Shown one piece after another: positions 1 through 12,460 of a stretch of DNA of 64,000 nucleotides. The notes under the pieces were generated by a model, which saw only the letters and a program-made list of their open reading frames with translations, searched no databases and was not told the origin of the DNA. The DNA is taken from the NCBI GenBank assembly GCA_028583415.1, contig CM053268.1:19391923-19455922 (forward strand), in the 5' to 3' direction. The position numbers and the translations under genes were made by a program. Source of the DNA: Protea cynaroides (taxonomy: Eukaryota; Streptophyta; Magnoliopsida; Proteales; Proteaceae). Position 1 is the stretch's first letter, and each line of letters starts with the position of its first letter.

Positions 1-139
1 TTTATTTTTTTTTTAATAAAAGATGACAAAAGGAAATATGCAAGAAAACATAATATACAATTTTTTTTGGGTTTTTTTTTTTATTTTTATTTTTTATAGA
101 AAGCTATGATGTAATAAAAGACTACTTTGAATACAATAA

Positions 140-325
140 AAACAAAAAACAACAACAACAATAACAAAGCTTTAACCCAACTAAATGGGGTCGGCTACAT
201 AGATTCTTGTCCGCCAATCAGCCTTGTTCAATGTCATACTTAAAGTAAGGCCTAAGCTATACATGTGTTACTTCATTACCTCCCCTAGAATCATCTTAAG
301 TCTGCCGTTAGCTCTTAAATTAACT
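140..325. repeat. Dispersed plant repeat fragment (RTE-LINE or Au-SINE 3'-end-like)
   Basis: A run of CAACAACAACAATAAC leads into a block with the words AAATGGGGTCGGCTACAT and CCGCCAATCAGCC, followed by CTAGCTCTTA-type sequence. This word order is one I recognise from a dispersed repeat found in many plant genomes and shared by 3' ends of RTE-type LINEs and some SINEs. It lies in the presumed P450 intron. The family name comes from memory of the motif and is not tested. Confidence 0.4.
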
Positions 326-669
326 ACTTTAAATAGAAAATAAAAAATCAAGGCAAAGTCTATTGTATGAGAGTCAGTTAGATTAACTAGACCTTCCTTT
401 TAACCATTTTTCATGAGTTTTCTTTCTTCCACTTTCCGTAGAATTTAGATGATCGGTGGTAGAATGTGTGCTTGTAGGAGGTATGTGCTTAAACAAGAAC
501 CAATTAAATTGAAGTACTGGTTCAAAATGGGTGAACCTTTAAAATTAAGTTAATCCAAAAAATGGGATTGTTGAACCAGTTTTATTGGATTGAATAAATT
601 ATCCTCTCCAATTTCATCTCCTCTGATGACATTTATGCATGTAATTTATTAACTGATTTTTGCATGCAG

Positions 670-1293
670 AATATGATTCTAGCCGGGAATGACACTACTG
701 TGGTTACTTTCATATGGATCCTCTCATTACTAATCAACAATCGGCATGCTTTAAAAAGAGCCCAAGATGAATTGGACATGCACGTTGGCAGGGAGAGACA
801 AGTGGATGAATCAGATATAGTTAAATTGAAATATCTTCAAGCAATAGTCAAGGAAACATTACGTCTCTACCCTGCAGGCCCACTAATTTTAGCACATGAG
901 GCAACAGAAGAATGTACCATAGCTGGTTATCGTGTCCCTAAAGGAACTCGTATAGTTACAAATGTCTACAAGATTCAAAGGGACCCACGTATATGGTCGG
1001 ACCCATTTGAATTCCGACCAGAGAGGTTTCTCACAAGTCATGTGAACATCGATCTTCGAGGTCAGCATTTCGAATTCATCCCTTTTGGTTCGGGCAGACG
1101 AATTTGTCCTGGGATTTCTTTTGCTCTTCAAGTTTTGCATTTGGGTCTGGCTCATTTGATTCATGGGTTCGAATTTACAACTCCTTTGGGTGAACCGGTG
1201 GATATGACAGAGAGTCCGGGGCTAACCAACATGAAGGCTACACCACTTGAAGTCCTTCTCAGCCCTCGTCTTCCTCCTAAGCTTTATGGATAA
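670..1293 (+). CDS. Cytochrome P450, CYP82-like, terminal exon (exon 2), intact
   Basis: This exon encodes the C-terminal ~207 residues of a microsomal P450 monooxygenase. Visible are the I-helix oxygen-binding motif A-G-N-D-T-T at the start, the K-helix K-E-T-L-R, the F-R-P-E-R-F motif, and the haem loop F-G-S-G-R-R-I-C-P-G with its ligand cysteine about 60 residues before the end. The protein stops with P-R-L-P-P-K-L-Y-G, the usual ending in CYP82 enzymes, which oxidise alkaloids, terpenoids or flavones. The in-frame ATG at 664 is not the start: TTTTTGCATGCAG at 657-669 is a splice acceptor and the frame enters exactly where the single CYP82 intron falls. Exon 1 (about 310 residues) is not visible in 1-660, so it lies upstream of the window or is lost. 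No stop or frameshift is seen. CYP82 is a motif-level call; the substrate cannot be told. Confidence 0.87.
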   Translation, partial: NMILAGNDTTVVTFIWILSLLINNRHALKRAQDELDMHVGRERQVDESDIVKLKYLQAIVKETLRLYPAGPLILAHEATEECTIAGYRVPKGTRIVTNVYKIQRDPRIWSDPFEFRPERFLTSHVNIDLRGQHFEFIPFGSGRRICPGISFALQVLHLGLAHLIHGFEFTTPLGEPVDMTESPGLTNMKATPLEVLLSPRLPPKLYG

Positions 1294-1615
1294 TTACAAT
1301 TCCATTGGAAGCCTCTTTGTCGTGTCGAAAACAAGAGAACACTTGTGTCATTGCTGGTCTTTTTTAAATGTGGACTATGCCCCTGTTAGTGTAACAGAGT
1401 TTCCAACAACGATGGAAAGAATGTAGATATGGGGATTGCATATTATGTCTCTGTGCTTCTGTTTATATCGGTTCTATTATAAACCCATATTATATATTAT
1501 GCTGGCGATTATATGAAAACGCCGTTGAAAAGTATTTACAGCGCATCCAAAAGCTATAAGTGGCACCTCGTTTAACGGCGTTCATGCAACGTTATAGTAA
1601 ATGACAAAAATTGTG

Positions 1616-1646
<31 letters not shown>

Positions 1647-2330
1647 CACCATATTGGCTCTCCTAGTGTTTCAACTTCGAAGAATTCTTCTATTCAAGAA
1701 TATCCTTCATGTGCCTTTTGTTATAAAAAGAAGTGAGTTACTTTCTGTTACGAATCAAATTTGTCATACCTTAAAATCGGAATCTCTTAGGTGTGATTGG
1801 ATTCCCTACTGTAGCAAATAATTCATATTCAAGATCCAAGTAAGATATGTCCATCCCAAACCAATCCTCCATTCACATCACAAATATAATTGGAAATCGA
1901 AGTATTTAACTAAATTACAAAAGTCTTGTATATTAAGATCAACTGAAGGCTATTTACCCAAAAAAGATCAAACTGCAGGCAGGGAGTTCGTTGTCGCTGC
2001 GACTTGCAAGAGTGTGAGACAATAAGTGCGTTAGGAATAGCGAATCATAAGTGGGTAGGTGGGTGACAGGTGTCTGGTAAGGTTGGTTTTGCTCTCCCAA
2101 AGCCACTACTGGCGGTGGATTGCCGTCGGCTCCAAGGTCTAGAGTGGTTACCAATGTTTCTGGCTTTGGTCAGGAAGTTGCTATTCCATGTCAAGATGTG
2201 GTGGTAAGTCGAGATACTGTTGGAAGCTTTTCTTTTCCATCATGGATAGATCCTATGTTACGATTACCATCACCACCTATCATAATGTAGTAACCGGAGG
2301 ATTAGAAGTTGTTATAGTCATGGATCTATA
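1294..2330. other. P450 3' flank; no gene seen
   Basis: The first ~200 bases are the likely 3' UTR of the P450. A run of 24 T lies at 1620-1643. The rest is AT-rich with short unconvincing ORFs on both strands. I see no coding, RNA or transposon motif. Confidence 0.5.
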
Positions 2331-2802
2331 ACTAAATAGAACTTTCTAGAGATGTAATATGTTATATAAACAATAAGAGAATGGAATAGAAGACAAGCAA
2401 TTACAAACCAAATCTCTATCTTCTTCTTCCTATTCTCTTATATTTGGAGGTCGGCTACCCTCGAAGTAGTCATTATCGATACTGAGCGTATCATTTGGTG
2501 CTTTCGTTGAGAGGCTGGCACTGTAGAAAGGGTGACCTAGAGAAGGAGCGACTTTGGAAAGGGCTACCTGATGAAGCAGAGTGAAAGCGGTCTAGAGTGG
2601 GTAATCTAGAGTGGGCTGACGTGGACGTTGGCTTTGAAAAGGGGGTGGCAATGTTATGATCCGACATCAGATCCCACACGCACCAAAGTGTGGTTCTTAA
2701 GTCTTAGGGTTCTTCTACCTAATATGCTAGTCTTTTGGGTTGGGCTCTTCCTTGGGCTTGAGTTGTAACATTTTGTGCTTTTACTGAGAGAGCTCACTCC
2801 AT
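2331..2802 (+). repeat. Probable LTR end and leader of an old gypsy-type element
   Basis: A TATA-like TTATATAAAC at about 2355 is followed by a pyrimidine-rich tract and ATCATTTGGTGCTTTCGTTGAGAG near 2490, a string I associate with the start of the internal region of plant gypsy elements. A diverged second version (TTTTGTGCTTTTACTGAGAGAG) occurs near 2772, just before the gag frame. No LTR start or target duplication could be fixed, so this remains a tentative call. Confidence 0.3.
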
Positions 2803-3278
2803 ATGATAGACGACACTCATTCTCAGCAGCTCAAGGATTCTGTGAATCTTCTTGGTGAGACCTTAATGCGGAATGGCAAACGACTCGATTCCATTCAATC
2901 TTCTTTGGCTGAGTTCTCTCAGTTAATGGCAGCCATGGAAGAGAAGATCGATCGAGTTACGACGACCATCAACCATCCAAAGCTTCCTGTGAATCCACTT
3001 GTCTTCTCACCTCTTGTTCCTTCTTCCAACCCCAGTCCAACTACCAAACTGCTACAACCTCCATCTTACCCTCCTTCAGATTCGACATCTTCGAGTCTCT
3101 CTAACAGTCCACCTATTAGTCCTGGTTCTTCCTCCATCTCCACTCTAATTGGGTTTCTACGATGAATTTGGCCACCCATTTTCCACAGCCCCCGATTTTC
3201 TCAATCCAATCCCAGATATAGATCTCCCAACCTCAATCCTAGTTTCAACCCCATTTCTTACTCCAGATCCAAACACAG
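2803..3278 (+). pseudogene. Gag N-terminal fragment, gypsy-type element
   Basis: The frame opens at ATG 2803 and gives a helical, coiled-coil-like N-terminus of ~55 residues (L-x-x-L-G-E-T-L, M-E-E-K-I-D) followed by a long Pro/Ser-rich stretch. It shifts frame near 3149 and is cut at 3278 by the solo LTR that follows. Gag N-termini of plant gypsy elements look like this, but no capsid core or zinc knuckle is left to confirm it. It resumes at 5512. Confidence 0.4.
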
Positions 3279-3559
3279 TGTCACACCCCAATTCCGACCA
3301 AACCAGAAGTGTGAGTGAACTGTCTCCAAACCACGGCTCACACCAGGATCTCAATAGACAGTGTCAAGAAACTATTCCAAGCAAACCAACCATAATTAGA
3401 GAGTAATAAATAGTAGCGGATTTAAATAAATAAATGAACTGAGTTTTCTATTCGTAATTAAATAATTATCCAGTTATGCCATCATCCACAATCATAAATA
3501 ATAATTTATTACATTGTCTATACCCAAATGAATGAAAAAAAAAATAAAATAAATACTCC

Positions 3560-4517
3560 CTAAAGGAACACACAGAAAGAACACTCGCATAAGGCGTCAT
3601 GCTCGTCCTCTACTACCTGTGTGTCAATAGCAGCTACTGTCCCGTACACTGGGACAACCATAAAGTCTTCAGGCATATAACCTGCATCAAGATCTGAAAA
3701 AGAGAATATATATATTCGGGTGAGCTCACAACTTAGCTCAGTAAAACACAAGACCAATGCAACATACAAAATGCATGAGATAACATTACAATTGGGTCAG
3801 GTATAATTTACAAAATACTATGGTAAGGTTTGGCGGCCATCGCACCTCCATGCATGAGAGTGTGAGCACACTCAACAGTCAGGCTCCGATCGACACTACT
3901 GCTGTTGTCCCACATCACTCACTCGGACATAGAGATAGAGCTAGAGTCTGACGGGCAGGCTGAGCCACCATCCCACATCCTCCCCCTGATACCCTACACC
4001 GCACAAATACCTAAACCCCTATTGGCAAGGGCTTGTAAGTGGGTTCCGTTTCTAACCAGTCCTATATGTCAACACATTATCTATGGCCCTACCCCAATAC
4101 AACTCCCTACGACATAGAGATAGGGCTCGAGTCTGGTGGTCAGGCGGAGCCACAATCCCACGTCCTCCCCTGATACCCTATTTGCACCAAGCCCGCTAAC
4201 GAAAAACACTCACATGCCTAAACACTAATGAAAAACACTCACATGCTCGAGTCTGGTGTTCCACACACTAACGAAAAACACTCACATGCCTAAACAAACA
4301 GCATCCTAGCATATGAATATGCATAAACAGATAACAAAATTCAAATAACTAGATGGCATGTAAAATGCACAAACAACAAACAATAATCACGAAACAGATA
4401 TGATTACAATGGTTTACTGTTATTTAGTTACTTAGGGTTTGGGGTCTTGTCCCTTACCTGACGCGTGATTGCAAGTCCGGTCTACGTCACAGAGTCCACT
4501 CATGCCATCTACAGGTC
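3560..4517 (-). other. LTR-embedded split mini-ORF (exon-like pieces 4458-4517 and 3560-3693)
   Basis: The 5' piece is 60 nt, bounded by CTTGTAG before and GTAAGGG after. The 3' piece is 134 nt, preceded by TCTCTTTTTCAG. Joined, both are open in one frame across a phase-1 junction. The 3' part contains V-Y-G-T-V-A-A, then E-D-E-H-D, then the tail C-E-C-S-F-C-V-F-L and a stop. The same arrangement is present in the other LTRs here. No function is known to me and splicing is inferred from signals only. Confidence 0.5.
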
Positions 4518-4599
4518 CTACAAGATCATATTTAAAGATTATGATTTGGTTGCTAGGGTTTCAATTGGTCAGAACCAAGTTTGGCCAAGCAAACAGGCT

Positions 4600-4760
4600 T
4601 CGGTAAGCACACCGGTTGTAGTACCGGTCTCAGTACAGTGAAACCAGTATGTGCTGCGGTATATACCGGTCTCGATACCGGTCTCAATACCGGTCTCAGT
4701 ACCGGTCTCAGTACACTGCAGCCGGTATGTGCCTGCGGTATATACCATAGGACCATACCG
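4600..4760. repeat. ACCGGT motif cluster with 12-bp tandem copies
   Basis: ACCGGTCTCAGT and close variants occur about six times within 4625-4712, flanked by GCGGTATATACC. The cluster lies in the presumed first intron of the LTR transcript. A smaller matching cluster lies at 5305-5360 upstream of the TATA box. Other A-family LTRs have clusters at the same two places. Confidence 0.65.
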
Positions 4761-5511
4761 CAGGACTTATTGTCCAGCCAGTATGCCCTGTGGTATGGGT
4801 CCGAGAGCCCAATCTTAGACCTCCCTCTCCCGTCGATCATCGACTTGATTTTTAGGGTTCTTCCTAAACCATTATAAGGTCCAAATACTTGTTTAGTCAT
4901 CTAGGTTTCGACTATTTCGTCTCATCCTTCTCAGATTGGATCTCAATGAGAACTTGGGTTTTGGGGTTCTAGGATTTTGGATCGTTATGCCGTTTCACGA
5001 CTTCGATCCGAAATCCTAACATCAATATAGAGGTTGAACACTTACCGGTGTTTGTTGAATGGTGGTGCTCTCCTCCAATGGAAAAATCCCCCTTCTTGCA
5101 CAGTCTCCTTCCTCCTCGCTCCTTCTCAGATCTCTTCCAGAGGTCTAGGGTTTGACAATGTTTGGAAAGGATCTAAGGAGAAGGAATGATGTGTATATAT
5201 ATAGTGGGAGACTATTCTAGGAAGGTCTCCTACGTCTAAAAGGTTTTCTAAACTCGATTCAGAGTGTGGGACCCGCTGGAGTGCATCTCCACTCGAGAAA
5301 TATATACCGGTTGCACATACCAGTCTTACTCTGAGTGAGACCGGTACTGAGACCGGTATGTAAAAATTACATTTTTACACATTGTTTCTCATACTTGGAT
5401 ATCTTGGTTCATCACCCGACCTCGCCTTCCGATCCGATTATGATTGGGAGACCTGTCACAATGTAAACCATGAGTTAAACTGGGTTTTAAGAGTACGATT
5501 CTTATACACAG

Positions 5512-5872
5512 CCCCTGCCGGATAAAGCCAACCCAAGAATCGATAGCTCACCACCACCAGTGTCCTTATCAGTTAGCCTAACTAGCCTACCTCACCACCA
5601 CCTGAATTTTCCTCGTCACAATCCAAGCCAGAGTCTACCTCACTGTAAACACTGAAAACTCTTCTTATTGGTATATGCTTCGGCTGATGTTGATCCATCA
5701 AATAGCGACGTGTCAGCTGGGTTAACCCCCCACCGCCAAAGGCACTCTGGCAATCTTGTCCTTCTTACAATGGTACTCAGGTTCAGAAGATCCCTTCCGA
5801 TCAATTCTTCGTCATCAGTTTGCCAGGGCAAAAGGATAAGGGAGAGGTGCGTCCACCATTGGATTCGACGAG
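5512..5872 (+). pseudogene. Continuation of the gag-like fragment, cut by the Copia insertion
   Basis: This stretch resumes directly after the CACAG target copy. It is again Pro/Ser-rich with several stops. A ~60-codon open stretch (W-V-N-P-P-P-P region) runs up to 5872, where the Copia LTR starts. No diagnostic motif is present; assignment rests on continuity with 2803-3278. Confidence 0.35.
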
Positions 5873-6244
5873 TGTTAATCTCAGGTAGTCACTGAGAGGG
5901 GGGAGGGGGGAGGTGAATCCATTCCCACAAAAATTCCCAGTGAGATGATTTGGCCTACTTCTTTGATCACTACTGCCAAGAGCTGATAACTGGATTTTTC
6001 TCACAACCAGTTTGTTAGACACATGTCGTGCTCACACCAACCACACACCTACAAGTATCCAAATCAGGGGCTTGGCCTGCCAAGTATGTACACTTAGACC
6101 TGCAACACACAGACTTCTATTGCACACACATAGACATCCACATATACAACCATAACACAAAATGTAGCGTGGTTCACCAATCACGCACTATGATGGCTAG
6201 TCCACGGGGTAATACCTTAACCAGGGTTTCATATTATACCCAAT
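5873..6244 (-). repeat. Copia 3' LTR, distal part
   Basis: It starts TGTTAATCTCAGG and shares about 190 bp with the Copia 5' LTR at 20840. It ends at CCAAT (6240-6244), the left target copy of the Tat-like LTR. The LTR continues at 11209. Confidence 0.7.
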
Positions 6245-6499
6245 TGTAAGCACCCCATTTTTGCCACCCTCTGCATAGTGAACTAATATGGCAAGTTTCC
6301 GATCTTTAACCCAAAGATTTGTGATTCTCTACTGAACCCCACAGTAGGGTCATGGACTATTATCTACTTGGATAAATAGGTTGTGAAATTATCTTCAAAA
6401 TGAGACTGGAATCATCAAATTCTGACTTCAAACAAGGAAGATATCGCAGTTTGAAAGTGCAAGGGCATTTACGTAATTATCGTATGATGCATATCATTC

Positions 6500-7110
6500 A
6501 AACTTCAAGACATCATATCTCGGTCATCTAATATCGAAATCCGATGATTCAAAGGCCAATATTCCTTATTTTCAGTCCTCTTCAAAGTGGAAGTGAAAAA
6601 TCCTAGGTAGAAGCCACCAGTGGGCCCCATGCAAGCTTTCATGCAAAATTATCGTTAGAACTTCAAAGCTTCATATCTTTGTCGTTCTACATCAGATTCA
6701 GATGATTCCAAGGCCATTATTCTTCATATGTAATGTTCTACAAAATGGATGGAAAAAAAAAATCTCAGGTAGAAGTCTCCGAAGGGTCCCATGCAAAATT
6801 ACACATGGAAATGGTCATTTAATCTTCGAAAATTCATATTTTGGTCACCCCATATCCAAATCAAGTAATTTCTGCTTCATTAGGTTCCATTTTTAGTAAT
6901 CTACAAAGTGGACGTAAAAAAATCTCGGGTAGAAGTCTCCGAAGAATCCCATGCAGAATGGTCAGTCAAATTATCAATAATTGGCCTGCTTAAATTTCAG
7001 AAATTCATAAGTTGGCCATTTCATTTCCAAATGAGATGATTCAAGTTTCAATATTTCTCATTTTTAATGTTCTACAAAGTGAACGTAGAAAATTTGGAAT
7101 AGATGCTATC
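6500..7110 (+). repeat. Four diverged tandem units of ~158-171 bp
   Basis: Units begin near 6503, 6661, 6824 and 6995. Shared order in each: CTTC(A/G)AA..TTCATA, a TTGGTCA-like word, GATGATTC.AA, a TTCTACAAA(G/A)TGGA word, then (AGGTAGAAGTCTCCGAAG) and CCCATGCA(A/G)AA. The copies are strongly diverged, so the array is old. Confidence 0.65.
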
Positions 7111-7337
7111 GGAAAATTTCATATAAGGGTAACAGAAATGGACTATGAAATGTCAACCTTAGTCCAAACCAGCTTAATCTAGCTTAGTCTAACTTAGCCC
7201 GGCCCAGCTTAGACCAATCCAGACCAAGTTATGTCAGTCCATATGCATGCATTTATTTTATATATGTATATTGTATATATTATTGTATATAATACATATA
7301 TATATCTTATGGATATATTATATGTATTAATACATTT

Positions 7338-8345
<1,008 letters not shown>

Positions 8346-10262
8346 TGATTCACATTCAAAGGGAGTTGATACAACCTCCAATCACCCTTCATCGATGGTT
8401 TTACTCGATTTGAGCACAAGGTTAGTACTCTAAACAAATTTAGAGGCCGTTAGAATGCTCGAATGCCAATTTTGCTTGAAAAAGACTAATTTCTATGAAA
8501 TCTCAATCATGAATGCTCTATTACATGCTTGTTAATGTTAGGATGCCTATGTCTAATATTTTTCATGAATGATAATTTATCTAAGATATTCAATGATGAA
8601 TTTTTGAATGATATACAATGATGTTTGATGTTTTTTGCAAATTTCATAAAGTGGTTTTTTGATCTGAAAATTCCAGATTTAGGATTCAAACTTAGGACGT
8701 ACATCATATGTAATTTTTCTAAGATTTTGAAGCCCAAAATTTTATGGGAGTCTCTCTGATATGTTAGAAGACTAATATAAAAATTTCATTCCATTTGGAA
8801 TTGGAAAAATATATCAAAAAAATTTTTCTTCGACATTGTTGTTTTTCTCGGATGTAATGCAATCCTCCATTAGAAAGTCTCTAGACAAAGGTCTTATGGC
8901 CATAATCAGAAAATTCACTTAATATGAACTTTTTAGACATGAAAGTCTTCTAAAAAATGGCACTGGTTTTATATTTTTTAATTTTTTTATTGAATTGATA
9001 TCAATTTTTAAGTGCATGGTGCTCTGATTTTGAATCTGTCATGATGTATTGATTTGCATGATTGAAAAGAGTCATTTTTCACAAAGAAAATATACTGTTT
9101 TAACTTATTTTTCTTAATGAAATTTTAGATCAGACAGTTATCTACATAGACATATGTTTGTATTTAATTTTCATTGAATAGAATTTTATTTGGAATTTAT
9201 GGTGCAACTGGTCAAAAATCTAGAACATATTTGACCAGTGCACATGTTCGGGCATATCTTTGACCTATTTTTGCTTTCTGTTGGGATTCAACTCCTTCAT
9301 ATGAAATATAATATATTAAGTCATCTTTCTATGAAAAAAAGTTGAGCTTGATTTGAGTTCCGAAAGACATATTTATGGTTATTCTTGTGTAATGTGACAA
9401 AATCTGAATACAGTTCATAGTTTTGTCCATTATCTGAAACCTTGTGTCACAATTTTGACAGTTTTGAGTCATTAATCTTCCCAAATTTCTTCATAAAAGT
9501 TACAATTTTTCAAAGAACATTGAACATATGTTTTTTTTGATAATTTTGCACTCTTAAAAAAAAAGGGTTTCATTGATGTCTCATTCATTATAACATCAAT
9601 GATTGTTTAAGTGAATTCTACCATATTTGGATAAATGGCTATATTTGGAGCATTCATATGCTATGTTTGGATTGTGCATACCATGTTTGCCACATTTCAT
9701 GTGTTGCTATTTTTTGTAGAATAGATAAATTTTTACCATATTTTAGCAAAATCTTAATAATTACTATTTTTAAGTCTTACTATGCTTAGAAAATAACATA
9801 TAAGATCTTTCCTTTTTTTGAAAAATTCATGTCATATATGCATTCTATGATTGGTACTTACCATATTGATATATAGATGCATATTAGATCTTGTCATGCT
9901 TAGATCTTGTCATATTAGATCTTACCATATTAAGTTCTTGCCTTATTTGCAATACATGCCATATTAGGGAGAATTTCATAATCTTACTATATGATATGAT
10001 AGTTACCATAAATATCATACATACTATGCTTAGAATATTTTTTTTTGGCAATAATGTAATTTATGCTGCATCCTAGTTGAACTGCCATATCTGTATACCT
10101 AGCAAACATATTAGGTGTGGGGACGTACATTTAGGCACCCACATTCTTGGGAAGGGGATAATGGAAATAATAAAAAACCTTAATAAAGAAAGAGAATGCT
10201 TTGCCAAACCTTTCAAAATTAAAATTCAGGATGAAAACGGTAACTCAGGACGATTTCCACCT
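8346..10262. other. AT-rich body of the Tat-like LTR; nothing else seen
   Basis: No repeats, coding motifs or RNA genes are recognisable. Short ORFs on both strands have no family features. It is presumably long U5/R sequence of the LTR. Confidence 0.4.
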
Positions 10263-10269
10263 CTCAGTA

Positions 10270-10375
10270 AACCCTAAACCTAGAATAGGTTCTCAATCCT
10301 AAACCTAGAATAGGTTCTAAACCCTAAACCTAGAATAGGTTATCGCATTCTAACCTAGAACAGGTTATCACTTTT
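10270..10375 (+). repeat. ~34-bp tandem repeat (CCTAAACCTAGAATAGGTT)
   Basis: Three clear copies and a partial fourth of CCTAAACCTAGAATAGGTT with short spacers. Each copy has an inner inverted pair (AACCTA / TAGGTT). Confidence 0.8.
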
Positions 10376-10502
10376 TGAACTACGTGGATTCTGATTCCTA
10401 AGGCAAACCTTAGGATACGTAGGTTATTTGGGAGAATCCTAAATTCAGATAACAAACCTTAGTCCACTTGGACTATTCATAGATCCACTAGGATATTTAT
10501 CT

Positions 10503-10710
10503 ATATTTTGACCCAAATAGGGTTATCCACATTCCAACCCAAATAGGGTTATCCACATTTTAACCCAAATAGGGTTATCCACATTCCAACCTAGATAGGG
10601 TTTTCTACATTTCAACTCAGAAAGGGTTATCTACATTTCAACTCAGATAGGGTTATCCACATTCCAACCCAGAATGGGTTATCCATATTTTGACCCAAAT
10701 AGGGTTATTC
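10503..10710 (+). repeat. 26-27-bp tandem repeat (AACCCAAATAGGGTTATCCAC)
   Basis: Eight copies of a unit around AACCCAAATAGGGTTATCCAC lie head to tail, with variants CAGATAGGG, CAGAAAGGG and CAGAATGGG. Each unit is an imperfect palindrome (AACCC..GGGTT). Confidence 0.85.
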
Positions 10711-12004
10711 TTAGATCCACTAGGACTATCTATCAGTCCACATGGACTATCCAGATCCTAACCCATAGGATTTCTCAACCTTTCAAGTATAAACTTCAAC
10801 TTGAACAATGAAATTAATCATGCACAAGCATAAATCATAGCCATAAACTTTAATCACACCTGAACTACGATGGTGAACCTGATTTTCAGAATAATTTTGT
10901 GATACGTAGGTAATCTGATGGATACAGATTCGGTTCAATGATATCAAACCACTTGGTTTAGTTTGATTTAACAAATAGAGTCTAGCATAGGAAAGGTATA
11001 GGAGACCGATTTCGATCGGGCGGTTTGGGTGCCTAACCCCTTCCCATAACCGTAACTTGATGCTTACCCAATCTCTGATGGATCAGAAATCCAATCTAAG
11101 GGTCATGAGTCAATCGAAATCTTACCTTGGGGGTGAGATTTTATATTTCCAAGGTCCTGGACCTTAATCTAGGTAGCGACTTCCAAGATTTTCATCTTTG
11201 TCCTCACACCAATACACAACTTTAATAGGTGTAGTTCAACTGTTACAACAGCGAAGTGCCACAATACTAGGATAAGATGAGCTACAACTAGAATATGAGC
11301 TACAACCCACAAGTCTTCTAAGCCCCAACTCAGTAGACTAAAAACAACATGAATATTTTGATTACAAACCCTTCCCACTAAGCACACACAACATAATGAG
11401 GGTTTGAGAGAGAGATTACCTTCCCAGTGTAATCACTCCTTCTGTAGAATACTCTAATGAGCTTGTTCAGCACTCCTAATGGCCACTCATGCCATTTCTT
11501 CTCACCAAAGCTTCTATGGAGGCTTAATGGAGGCTTACATCAATTTCTCTTAGCCTTACTGAGACATTGATGGTAGTAGTGAAAAGGTGGAAACCAAAGA
11601 TCAACCTCAAAGAGCTCCAACAGAGGTTTTTCAGCAAAAACCTAGTTTTCTCGCACCTTCAGACCTTCTTAAATTGCTCCAATGGTTTCCCCTTCGAAAA
11701 TAGAGACCAGGGGAATTTGAATCATGTCGATCTGAGCTCAGATGGCGAAGATATGGTCGATCAAAGTTCGGCCGCTCAGATTATTCAAAAAGGAATCTTC
11801 AGAGCTTCATTCTATGGGCCGCGAAGCACTGTAGTAGCCGCTCTCTGACGTACGGCTCGACGTTGTCGAGTTCTCATTCACGGAAGATATAATCTTCAAT
11901 CCAAGCTACTGGATCTGTCAAATTAAAGTAGAAATTTCACTGGGCCTTCCAATCTACATCCATCATGTCATACTCGATCGGTGGCTATCCTAGTAACTGG
12001 ATCA

Positions 12005-12460
12005 GAATCCCACGAACCTGCGGGCATGCTTACGGCATGGCCTTGAGCGAGCACGGTTCCTTTGTATGTATGCAGCAAGTGGGCCTGCGAACATGCTTGC
12101 TGCATGTCCTTGCTCAAGCAGGGGTCCTGCAAGCCTGCGGGCATGCTTGTGGGTTGGCCTTGAGCGAGCACGGGTCCTGCGAGCTTGCGAGCATGCTTGT
12201 GGCATGGCTTGCCCGAGCACGGGTCTTATAAGCCTGTGGGCATGCTTGCCAGCTGGCCTTGAGCTAGCACGGGTCCTGCGAGCTTGCAAGCATTCTTGCG
12301 GCATGGCCTTGCGCGAGCACGGGTCCTATAAGCCTACGGGTTGGCCTTGAGTAAGCACGGGTCCTGCAAGCTTGCCAGCATGCTTGCGACATGGCCTTGC
12401 ACTAGCAAGGGTCCTGTAAGCCTACGGGCATGCTTGTGGGTTGGCCTTGCTCCTTGCATT
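12005..12460. repeat. ~50-bp GC-rich tandem array
   Basis: About nine imperfect copies of a unit like GAGCACGGGTCCTGCGAGC followed by GCATGCTTG and TGGCCTTG. GGGTCCT-type words recur near 12120, 12170, 12220, 12268, 12318, 12358 and 12408. Units alternate between CCTGCGAGCTTGC and CCTATAAGCCTAC types. It lies in the Copia LTR and has no coding meaning. Confidence 0.75.

Larger units (their letters stand above)
3279..5506 (-). mobile_element. Solo LTR, chromovirus family A, target duplication CACAG
   Basis: On the minus strand the LTR begins TATAAGAATCGTACTC (family start TGTAAGACCCGTACTC with G mutated to A) and ends GGGGTGTGACA. The five bases CACAG occur at 3274-3278 and again at 5507-5511, and the gag sequence continues across the site, so this is a solo LTR left by recombination between two LTRs. 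It contains a TATA run (about 5193-5203, minus), ACCGGT motif clusters, and the split mini-ORF listed separately. Length is 2,228 bp, close to the other A copies (2.18-2.29 kb). Confidence 0.85.

Noticed and set aside
5873..6244. An independent solo Copia LTR fragment
   Set aside because: It matches the 5' LTR end of the Copia at 20840, and the CCAAT duplication shows it is the far end of that element's own 3' LTR.
10270..10375. CCCTAAACC words suggesting an internal telomere tract
   Set aside because: The words are part of a 34-bp unit and are never in a pure TTTAGGG array.
10491..12460. CRISPR-like regular repeats
   Set aside because: Units are head to tail without unique spacers, and the DNA is plant nuclear.
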